From Onthophagus taurus (taxonomy: Eukaryota > Arthropoda > Insecta > Coleoptera > Scarabaeidae), in contig NC_091976.1 of assembly GCF_036711975.1 (NCBI RefSeq), positions 21,390,001 to 21,454,000 on the forward strand: a stretch of DNA of 64,000 bases, in the 5' to 3' direction. Shown piece after piece: positions 36,701 through 48,700 of the stretch (its first letter is position 1; every line of letters begins with the position of its first letter). The position numbers were made by a program, and so were the translations under genes. The notes under the pieces were generated by a model, which did no database searches, was not told the origin of the DNA, and saw only the letters and a program-made list of their open reading frames with translations.

Positions 36701-39700
36701 TTAATTTCGTTTTCAGTTTTTTTCGGAGTATCGGTGGCAATCATGGTCTTGCCCTTTCTTCTTATCTTCTTACCTAGCACTGTCTCAATTTTCTTGGGGT
36801 ATCCTCTTATATCACTTGGACTTATAAACGTCCTTGTTATTTCATTTTTTGAAACAACACTGAAGACAAATTTGCATCGATCTCAATACCTCTGGTAGAA
36901 ACTGTAGGATCTGCATCCACCAATGAAAGTTCTGGTACTTGGCTTGCCAAAAAATCTTCTTCATTGGAAAAAAAATCCTTCGTACTTATGCCAGAACATC
37001 TTAATACCATCGTATTTTATGCTGCAACTAAGATTTCCACGTTGTTTTTGGTAGTAAGGACCATCCTAGGGTGTCTATGTAATTCAGGTTCAATGTTATT
37101 ACAACTTAGGCACATTATTCAAAACTTTTTCCTTGGAATCATAACTTGATGAACGAAGTGGTTAGATTTGCCTTTGTGCCAGCAAGACACTCACTCACTA
37201 TACACTGGAAGTTGCTCAAAATGTTTCAGAATCATGAAGAGGATAAGTGTCGGTAACTTCCTCCTCTGACTCAATAACAGCATTACTGCCAATAGTCTCA
37301 CCAAATTCAACAATCATGGTCTTGGCTTTTCTTCTTCCATTCCTTCCTGGCACTGTCTCAATTCTCTTGGGGTATCCTCTTATATCACATGGACGTCGGT
37401 GCTATTTCATTTTTTAGGGGGCTTATTAATCCTTTACATACTGATGACAAATTTGCATCGATCTGAATACGCTTGGTAGAGACTGTAGGATCTGCATCAA
37501 CTAGTGGAAGTTCTGATATTTGGGTTACCAAAACATTTTCTTCATTGGAGACATGACGAACATAAGGGAATATTCCAGTCTTTTTGAAAGCAGATGCGAT
37601 GTTTACCGGTATTCTCTTCCTTCGTACTTATGTCATGCCATCATATTTTAAGCTGCAACTAAAATTTCCACCATATTTTTGGCAGTAAGGACCATTCTAG
37701 GGCGTTTATGTAATTCAGGTTCAATGTTATTACAGTTCTCCAAAAGGCTGCTTCATTTTTGGCATATTGTTCAAGACTTTTTCCATAGAGATCATGACTT
37801 GATAGACGAAGTGGTTTGATGTACCCTTGTGCCAGCAGGATACTCACTGCCTATACACCGGAAGTTGCTCAGCACGCTACCCGTGAATATTCCTACACTC
37901 AATTGTAACATGACTAAATTAATAAAGCAGAAGTGTTTTTCCGGTGATGTTTCTTAACCACAAAATTCTAATTTGTTTTATCATATCTTTGTTGCCTCTT
38001 CTATGCATAAATAGTGTTGCCTCCATTCGTCAATAGTTATTATGAATCATGTTATGTGGTGTTCTTTCTTAAATTACTGTACTGTCGATTCCGAGACCTG
38101 CACCGACTGGTTCCCATGTCGAATCATATTAATCGATTCGCTGTTACTATGTTTCTTTCATTCGTCAATAGAAATGTGAGTCATGTAGTGCCGTGTTCCT
38201 TCAAAAATGCGAATGGTTTAAAATTCGCGAAAAAGATTTGAAATGTTCCGTATAACGTATTGAAATTTCAAATTTTCCTGAAAAACTGCAAAATTGGTCA
38301 AAACTGTCTAAAAATTATCAAAAATTTTAATGGACTACTAATTGACATTTCACAGCGTACTGATTGACACTCTCTATAGATTTACGATTTTTTAAGCTCT
38401 GATTTCTTGAAAAAGGGTTATTGGAAAAGGACTTTTATGCAATTTCGCCTAAAGATTTAGATAATTTTGTAAAGTTTTGATATTTTTGAACATGTTTAGC
38501 TAAGTTTAAATAATTTGAAATACAATTTGATCATTTTAGGATTTTTTATAAAATTGTTCAGTTTTGAACAAGTTTAGACAAGTTTAAACAATTTTAGATA
38601 AATAGTTTGCGCTTTTAAATAATTTTGAACAAGTTTACATAATTTCAGTAACATTTTAATCATTTTGAACTATTTTGTAAAATTTTGATAATTTCCTGAG
38701 CACTTTGCTGGGCGTTAGATCCACGGAAGGTCTGAATGTTGGTTACAGTATGGTACATAAAACATGGGGTTACACATAGAGACACTTCGCATCCTACTGC
38801 AGACCGCACACTGTCTAGTGGGATTTTCTTTCTTTTCAGTTGGTAGAAAACATTCAAGAATATGCCATCCGGTAAGTCTTTGAAGAAGAAGAACGGTGGA
38901 AGGTCGATCCATCTTAGTTAGGAATGCAGAATTTTCATGCATTAGTAACTCTTCGTAGTACACTGTGTTAATTAATTATCGTACCCGACGTCATCATTGC
39001 AAGTATGCAATCGCAATTTTGATGATATGACGTCGAGGTACGATAATTAATTAACACACTGTATGTAACTTCTCTCTTAGTAATTTCTTGCGTTAGTAAC
39101 ATTCAGGTGACACAAATCCTGACTCAAATTCACATGGTCTTCGGTCATTCGAAACTGTCAAATAGTCAGAGGTGAGTCTGAATGAAGATTACGTCCAGTT
39201 GGTATCCGGGTGGCAATTGCATTTCCGTACTCATAGAAATAACACAGTGTGATGTACGGCCTCTGGGTGTTCTTGTATTCAATAATGTTCCTTAGATGAG
39301 TGCGAATGAGGCCGAAAAAAAATAAGACATTTAATTCCAATATACAAAACCCCGCAAGGGTTTCACTCTCTAGACTCTAATACGACATTTCAAAAAAGGA
39401 AGTTTCTCCATAACGCCCTATACAGGATGTTTCATAATATATGCGCAGGACTTCAGAATGTGATAGCTTGTCCAAAAACTTACCCTCTAAAATGTACCAT
39501 TTTCGAGATACAGGGTGTTGAAAGTACCTTTTTTGTGTAGAAAACATTGGCGGTTCAAATGGGCGTCTCAAAACCGTAGTTTTTGCAGTGGTGTAGAAGT
39601 TGGGGAGAAAAACAACTACTACCCCTTCAAAATCTTCACCAATTATGACTTTACCCAGAAATAGGAAGATCTTTGTACGTGGATGACCTTTGTATATATT

Positions 39701-42700
39701 TGAAAGGATCCACAGTACAACAACTTAATAATTCACTTCAGCCTGCCATCAACACTATATTAGAAAACACCATGTCGATTGGTTATAAGGTATCTGCGAT
39801 ATATTCTCTAGGCGATATCGTCATCAAGAGAATCCCTCTTTGTATTTACAAAGTATCGTGTAGTGTTGTATAGTGTTGTTCCTGAATTTAAATTCTTGGG
39901 GATTATATTCGATGGCAAGTTACGATGGCAGAGCCATATTCAGTACATTATTTCGCGTTGTCGGAAATCATTAAATCTACTGCGCGTTTTATCTGGTGCA
40001 AGGTGGGGGCTGATACTACAGTGCTGAAGATGTTGTATAAAAGTGTGATATTACCTGTTATTGATTATGGTAGTATGGTGTATTCCTCTGCAATAATAAC
40101 CGTAGTCAAAAAGCTTAATGTAATACACAATCTTGAAATACGGTATATACTTGGAGCTTTTCCCACTAGTCCGGTTCATAGTTTATATTGTGAATCTGGT
40201 ATTGCCCCTCTTCACCATCGGCGTAATTGGAAAATTCTTAATTATTTTGTAAAAAAAATGCATACAACCTGAGCACCCAATCTCTGTATTGTTTTCCCAA
40301 CAGCCACAAGACCGGCAGTAGTAAAGGCCAAAGAACTGCTAGGAACTTTAGACTTTACGATGATTTAGACTTTCTTTATGCAGTATCGAATTTACTCCTT
40401 GGCAGTTAAATAAACCCGTTTTCAAATTAAATCTTACATGTTATGCTAAAGAGAGTATACCACGGGAATTACTTAGAGCTGAATTTAGAAATATAATCAA
40501 TGCCTGTGATGATGCTGTTTTTATTTATACTGATGGTTCCAAAAAGGAAATTCATTCATGGAGCTTACAGAGTTTTGCGTCTATCTTTGCGGAGTTGTAT
40601 GCCATCTTGCAGGCTTTGTTATTCATCCGTATGAGTCATAATGGAAATAACTTCGTTATAGTTACAGACTCGTTGAGTGCTGTTAAATCATTACAAGCAA
40701 TATGTCCAAACGAACCGATGGTACGGATGGTTGGAGAATTGTTACATGTTATCTTGCTTTCTGGAAAACAGATCGTATTTATTTGGGTACCGGGTTATAT
40801 CGGAATTGAGAGTAATGAAAGGGCAGAGAAAGCAGCAGGACATGGGGCTGACGATGTTATCGTCAATGTATGTCGTCATAAGGCAACTTAAATCTCTAGT
40901 ATATAACAAGTGGCAGAATGACTGGCAACACAGTGAAAGTTTTCTACACCGTATCAAACCCTTAATAAACCTTGGAATCAGTCCATTATCTTCAATAGAT
41001 CAAAACAGGTGAAACTAGCGAGAATACATATAGGACATACACAACTGACTTCCGGTTATTTGTTAAAATGAGAACCAAGACCTGTATGTTTGGGCTGCGA
41101 AGTTTATCTCACGGTAATGCATATCCTACTAGAGTGTGAATTATATGCCAGCGAGAGGCAATTACATAATATCTCATGTCTGGATGATACATACGCGAAT
41201 CCTGTTAATTTGGTTGAATTTTTTAAGTCTATTGATTTGTTCAACACCCTGTATCTTGAAAATGGTGCATTTTTGAGGGTAAAAACTTTTTTCAAATTTT
41301 TGGATAAGCTATCACATCCAGAAGTCCTGCGCAAATATTATGAAATACCTGTAAAATACATTAAAAATTTTATAAAAATAAGACATTTACTTCATATCTA
41401 ATTTTAAAGTTTAGTTGACCAAAAACGGGAGGATAAGTAAGTTATAGTAAAAACAAAACTTTAGCAAATAGATACACAAATTATTTATATAAATAACATA
41501 TTGTTTTATCGTTAAGTACGTGTCTTTTCTTTTTTAATAATTAGGCCTCCAGAACGTGCTGCTGCTGATAAAGAAGATATGCCCGCTATAAGATCAAAAT
41601 CAAAACAACTAGAATATTTCTTATCTGGTTTAAGCGCTTACACGCTCCAACACAAACTAGAAGCAAAAATAATGCGAATTTTAAAAAAATATAGGATGAG
41701 GAAAATTCGGATTGAAAAAAGACAAGCAGAAGTAAGCTGAAAACGATTTTTTTATTTTTTATTTTATTATTATAAAAAAAAACCAATATTATAATAACCC
41801 ATCAAAAACTTGCTTAAAATAAGTTACATAAACATATTATCAAAACCAGGCGGTGGCATTTCATCGTTGTCTGGATTATTATTGGGTCTTGGTCTTGGAA
41901 AGCGATCAACATCTGGTGGTCTAAATGGATCGAATCGTGCCCCAGGTGGTAAAGATCCACCAGGAATTCCTGTATTTATATCTGGACCAAATGGACCTCC
42001 ACCCCTAGGTGGAACAAACAACATTCCTCCAGTTCCAAAATCTGGTTGTCCAAAAGGCGGTAATCCCATAGGGTTTGCTCCAAATGGATGTAAATCACTA
42101 CTTCCAACTCCTAATGGGCTCCCACCAATAGGCCCACCAATTGGGCCAATTCCTAAAGGTGGCAAAAACGGTCCTATTCCTGATCTTTGTGGATCCATTA
42201 AACGAGCTGGAGTTTGATCACTCATTAACCTTTGTGGTTCTTTTGGAGTTTGTGAACTTGTATCACGAGTTTTTGTCGAAACAACAACTTTATCGATAAG
42301 TTGTTTTTTAACCAAATCTAATATGTTTAAGTTATCAGGGATCATATTATCTAACGAACCCGTACGTTGTAAAACCATCCTACTATTTAGTTGCACCATA
42401 GAAACAGATCTTTCATCAGTGCGTATCAAATTAATAATAATTCCATCCTCAATCTCTGAACCTTTCAAATTATACAATCTTCCTTGATAAATGTAACGTA
42501 TAGCATAACCGTCATTCCAACCAGATGGTAAAGCTTCAGTTTTCGATTCTGTACCATCCAACGTTTTCGATTCACCAATTCCAATACATTTAAATCCATT
42601 TGAAACTAAAATTAAATGGACAAAACATACCAGAACGTCTTGGTTGGTTTTTACATCTTTTTCGATACTCTGATATAACAAATCCCACCCGAACAAAGCA

Positions 42701-45700
42701 GGAGGCTTCTCAGACATGACGAATACTATAAATTTATATGATTATCGGTTTTACGTCGAAAATTACGCCGGCAAAAACCTTGTTGTCACTCTGTTGTGTT
42801 TTGAACTGTCATTGTTTGACATTTCTAGGTTATGTTATGTCAAAAATTAAAACATAGCTCTATCTCTTTTTAACTTATGCTTTATAAGAATCTATCCTTT
42901 TCTAATAATGTTATAATTTTTATGATAATAATTTTAACAATAATTAACTTTTAGTGGGATCAATTTAATGCAACAAAACCAAAAGATGGTATTAATAATC
43001 CGAAGGATATTATAGGTCATTGTTTGACATTTCTAGGTTATGTTATGTCAAAAATTAAAACTTAGCTCCATCTCTTTTTAACTTATCTTTATAAGAATCT
43101 ATCCTTTTCTAATAATGTTATAATTTTTATGATAATAATTTTAACAACAATTAACTTTTAGTGGGATCAATTTAATGCAACAAAACCAAAAGATGGTGTT
43201 AATAATCCGGAGGATAATATAGCTTATTCAATAGCATTAGATACAATTGGAGATTATAAATTAAAATCAGCACATGATTATAAAATACCAAAACATTTAA
43301 GAGAAACTAAATTAAAAAAATATAAACAATTATTAACAGCGCGTGAAAGAGTACGGTTTAATCATTTAATCCTTCCCCTTGTAATTATTTAAATTGTAGC
43401 AATTTAATCTCCGCCATAACTTTAACAAAAAAGTCCACGATTTAAGAAATAAAAAAGTTCAATTAAGAGATACTTTACAAGATTTAGAGAATTTATTAAA
43501 AGACGTCCAAAGTGAAATTCCACCAAGTCATCGTGAAAATGGCCCCGACGTTATTGAATTAAAGGATGAAGATTTTCCTGAAAAAAATTTAGATTTAGTT
43601 CTAAATCTACCAATAGAAATGAGAAAAAGACCCCCGCTAGAGGTTGTGGTGGTTTCTGAACCAACCGATGATCTTCTAGAAAAAGAAGTCCTCCCATGTC
43701 TACAATTCGGAGTTGCTTTAGAACACGACGAAGTTATTTCCCCCTGGGAAGATGAAATCAAACAAATCCGAATAAAACGGAAAGTGTTTCAACAAAAAAG
43801 GATCATATCAAAGATGAATCATCAAATCGATAAATTCGATAATGCTGTGGAAGAAATTTACAAAGAACATCTTCAGTTAGCGATGGACGCCAAATTTTTA
43901 GATCTTTACATTTTAACGCTTAATCAAGAATTGATTATTTTAAAACATTTCGAATCCGGCGAAAACAAACTTGCCGATGATATCCGGACTTTACAAGAAA
44001 CAGTTTTAGACCAACACGATATCTTAAAACAATTTAGTAATAGAATTGAAACTTACAAAAGGGAAATTGCAAATGCTGAAGACGAAGTAAAAGTTATACA
44101 AAAGAGTTTTCAAGATGCGGCTGGCGGTAACAAATTCTTTGATTTCTTAAGAAGAATTTTTAAAAAGAAATATAAACCACCAAAAATTGTAACAGACGGT
44201 AATTAATTTAATTTATCCATGTTTTATTTTAAAATTAAATTAATTTTATAGACGACGATTCGGATTCTGATAGCTCATCAAGTTCGTCAAGCGAAGATGA
44301 CGACGATGACGAAGGAAGTAGCGATGATTCGAGAAATGTTGGTGTAATTCGTATGGATGAGAGCGTTTGTCCAAAAGGATGCGATCAATCCCTTTATGAC
44401 ACTACATTTCAACTTCGTAACGACAGACATGCGATTGAGCAATTAATAAAAGATCGCCAAACGGCCATCGAAACAACAAAAAAAGATATAGATAATTTCT
44501 TAAAAAAAAATCGAGCAACCGAACTCGAATTGGAAGGCGTTCAAGAAGAATTAGAAGCTCGCCAAAGAGAAAAACAACGAGAATTAAACGAAATAATGTG
44601 CGTGGTTATCTTAAAAATGAATCAATTCCAACATTTAATAGAAAACGATAAATTAGTTAACATTAAAAATACTTTGCTGTTTTCAAAATCAATTTTGGCA
44701 AGATTACATAAACGCGTCGGGCAATTACAATTTGAAACCGAATACCAACAGAAAAAACATCAAAAAGACGTTCTCCATTTAATGAGAATGAAAACCGATT
44801 GTAAACAAATGGAAAAAACCATCTTGCATTCCTACGAAGAGGTCAGCGAATTAATGAGAATAAAATTTGGAAAATGCGTTAACATCGATGAAATAACCGA
44901 ATCTTCTCTTAAAAGAATGATTTGCGAAATGAAATTAACCATGATGGATATAAGATCACTTTATGAAAAAGAAATTATTTTTTGGGGGAAAAAATTCGCC
45001 TTCAAACAAACTTATCTAGCCCAAGAACTTAGAAACAATACTGAAAAATTAGAACTTTTAGCGTTACTCAACGTTGAAAAAACCGAGTTGATGAAAATTT
45101 TAAAAGTGCAAGACGAAAAAAGATGTCGAGTTGCAACCATTTCAGAGGCGAAAGAGCACATGAAAAACGATATTTTGAAATTATCGGAAGTAGCTAGGAT
45201 TCAACATAAAGAACTTAGAGTAAGTAAAAAATTTTAATTATGATACAAAAATAACAATTCTTTTTTTAAGTTGCTTTGTGAGGAAATAAGAAAGTTGAAA
45301 ACGAAAGGTTTGAAATTAAGGCCGTGCCCTACACGCGGACATTATGAAGAAGAGGTTGAAGAGGAAGAGTTGCCTTTAATGGAGCTTGATGAAAATGATG
45401 ATGTTGTATTTTTGGAAGATTATGAATGGGAAAATATTGTACAACCAGCTGAATCTTTCATAAAGTATCTATTAATTTTATATTTAATTATTACATCCAT
45501 GTATATTCAAGTATTGGTTAAGATACAGGGTGTCTCAGCGAGACCGGTCATTAGACATTTTTGGGGTTCCAGCCAAAATAAAAATTTGAGAATTCAGATT
45601 TAAGTATAATCAATTGCGTTCTCTTCGACATCGATATTTTCAGATTTCTAGCACTTTCCATTATACCAGAAGTCGCCACCTATTTTATTGTTTTAAATGA

Positions 45701-48700
45701 AACACCCGGTATATTTTCACATATTTGGATTTGCCTATTTTCCAGGTTTATGAATAACTTTACTTTTTGCAATTCGAGTTATTCGCTTTTCTCTAAAAAA
45801 ATCTGCTCTAGCAGACATTTGTTCAAAAAATCAGAGAACACTTGATTTTTGAGATATCATACTACAAACTTTGTCGCGCATTCCATGTATAAAAAATAAA
45901 TTAAGAATTTCTTGATTTGTGTAAATATCATTTTCGTTGTTATTATCGATTTACAGGGTGTTCCATTTCAAAAAATAAAGTAGGTGGCGATTTCCGGTAT
46001 AACCGGAAGTGTTAGAAATCTCAAAATATTTTAGTCGAAGAAAACGCAATTGATAATACTTAAATCTGAAGACACCCTGTATATTCATTTATACTATTTA
46101 TGGGTGATTTGCAAATAATAAGAGATTTCGAAACTAAGACGTCGACCATCATAAGTATATCAACAGAATAAAAACTTTTGCAATGAAAGAAATTAAAGGG
46201 GAATATGAAAACATTATTTATAATCCAGGGAGGCTCTAAGAAAACAAGGTTGGGAAACCCTGGTCTAAAGTAAAGGTTTTTCATGCCTTTACTTTACTTC
46301 CTCTGACCTTGTATTTATGTTAAGTCGTTTTTACTAACAACCTTTGACAGTCTGATGAATTCCTGATAATTCCTTATTAAGCAGAAAAGTCAAATGAACT
46401 AACTGCTAAATCTGGTAGTACAGAATCCCGATTCCTTACAAGTTGTACCTATAGAAGGGATGCTTAATAACGCATTACCACAATCTCTAATAAGAGTAGC
46501 ATTTAATAGAGGGGTGGAATCAATTATAAAAAGTTGAATCCATAACATGCTTATTGCAGAATTCTTTCTTCTTCTAAATGGCTTTATGGAGAGACGATAT
46601 GCTTCAATCCTGGAGGTTACTGCCATCCTATTAGTGGGGAAAGTTTTTAATGAAGAGTCATATACCGATGATATTAACATAGATAAAGGAACTTGAGTAT
46701 CAAAGTTAGAGGAAAGTCGTCCAAGGAATCCTATATAGTACATGCGGACTTTTCATTAAAGCTTTTAATTGAATAAATATTCACGAACCAGATGAAATAT
46801 CTATAAGTCACCCTAGATAAAACCTTTTCTTGGAATGCCGATCTACAGACAGTTCTCCAAAAGACAAGTCTACCTTTGCAATTTTCTTGATGTCTCTGTA
46901 GTAAGATTTGTCATTTTAATCCTGAAAGACTATACTGGTATTAGATATGATGCTGAGGGAAATCAGCGATGATATTAATCCTGAATAGAAATAACATTGA
47001 GGGAGCCTATATTATGAAATGTTAGGAATCTAGTTGAGACAGACTTTGAACGATGTTGCGAGGTGTCAGACAAGATGATGAAAAATGTTGAAGATGATAT
47101 GGAGAGAGTTGGATATGTCATTGAGAGGTATAAGGGATAATATTATAGAATGACGATGACTCTTGGAATATCCATCAACAGAAAGTTCTCCAAAAGACAA
47201 GTCTACATTTGCGATCTTCTTCATATCTCTGTAGTAAGATTTGTTATTTGAATCCTGAAAGACTATTTCATATTATTTCGTTTAATACAATACTGGTATT
47301 AGATATGATGCTGAGGGAACCAGGAACGATATTAATCCTGAATAGAAATAACGTTGAGGGAGGCTATATTATGAAATGTCAGGAATGTTGCGAGGTGTCA
47401 GACAAGATGATGAAAAATGTTGAAGATGTCCTTGAGAGTTATCAGGGATAGTATTATAGAATGATGATGTTTAGGAGATCAGGGACAATATTGTTGTGGT
47501 TACAAACGATTTTGATGGTGGTCATAGACGATGTTGGGAGATGACCAAAGACGTTAAAAACTTTCTTGAGCAATGTCAGGTTCAACATTGAGTACCAAGA
47601 ACAATATTAACAAAGATCGGACTTCATAATAATAACTATAACGATGTTGAGGTTGAGAGGTGTCAGAAACAACATTGAAAATGCAAACACAAATAAGTTG
47701 CGACAGCGACAATTTTGAAAGAGGTATCGGATTACCTTCAGAATTGTAAAGCACAATATTAAAAAAAAAATTATGAGTGATGTTGAGGAGAGCGACTCAA
47801 GATGATGTGAGTCAGCGCTATATTGAAAGACGATATTAAAGATTGTTAAGGATAATATCTAGGCTTGTCAGAGAGAACTTTGCGTCATGATGTTGAGGAG
47901 TACAAGAAATGATGGTAAGGTGTGTCCAAACATAGCATATAAAAATATGCGAAACATGCCAAACACTTACTAAAAATGTTCGCGAAAGGCAGCCACGCAA
48001 TGTTTGGACACGCCCTTAAAGAAACGATCCTAATGGTTATTAGAGACAATATTGAGGAATGCTTAGAATAATAGAAGGGTGACAGGAACGATACTAAGAA
48101 AAGTGCTAAAACGCAAAAGTCCCTCAAGTAAAAACCATAAAGTTAAGTTTTCGATAATGACATTCTGCTATTCTTGATAGTACTCGAAAAACAAACTTTC
48201 CGGCTTTTTCATTTATCTTTATTTCCAGTTCATTAGTTTGTATCAACGATCTGGCAACGTCACTCACTATCGTTATATTATATATCATTATTGTTAAGTA
48301 GTCGTATTTAATTAACGCAACATCTCTTAATATTTCTAAATTACCCATTTTAAGCCGATTAATTAAAACTTCTTGATATCATATAAATTGTATCCTAATA
48401 ATAATATAAATACTGATTAAAAACTTTTTTTAAGTCCATTTGAAAGTCGTAACGCAGCAAGAGAAATATTAAAAGAACTATTTGATGAACTAGATTTACA
48501 AAGAGAAGCTAGAACGATTTCTGAAGATGTAATCGATCATATTTTAAAACAAGTCAGTGTAACGGCGATTATCGAAGACATTTTAGATATGATTCCTCAA
48601 AAACTCGAAGAAGAGAAATTGGAAATTGTTGAATACGTAGCTGAAAGATTATTTGCATTGACAATGAATATTCTCGCCGAACAATCAACTTCCGAACAAG

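Noticed and set aside
45271-45603. Open frame running past the CFAP44 exon 11 donor
   Set aside because: The tail after 45464 becomes hydrophobic and enters a fold-back transposon at 45526; splicing to 48435 restores a charged helical tail in phase.
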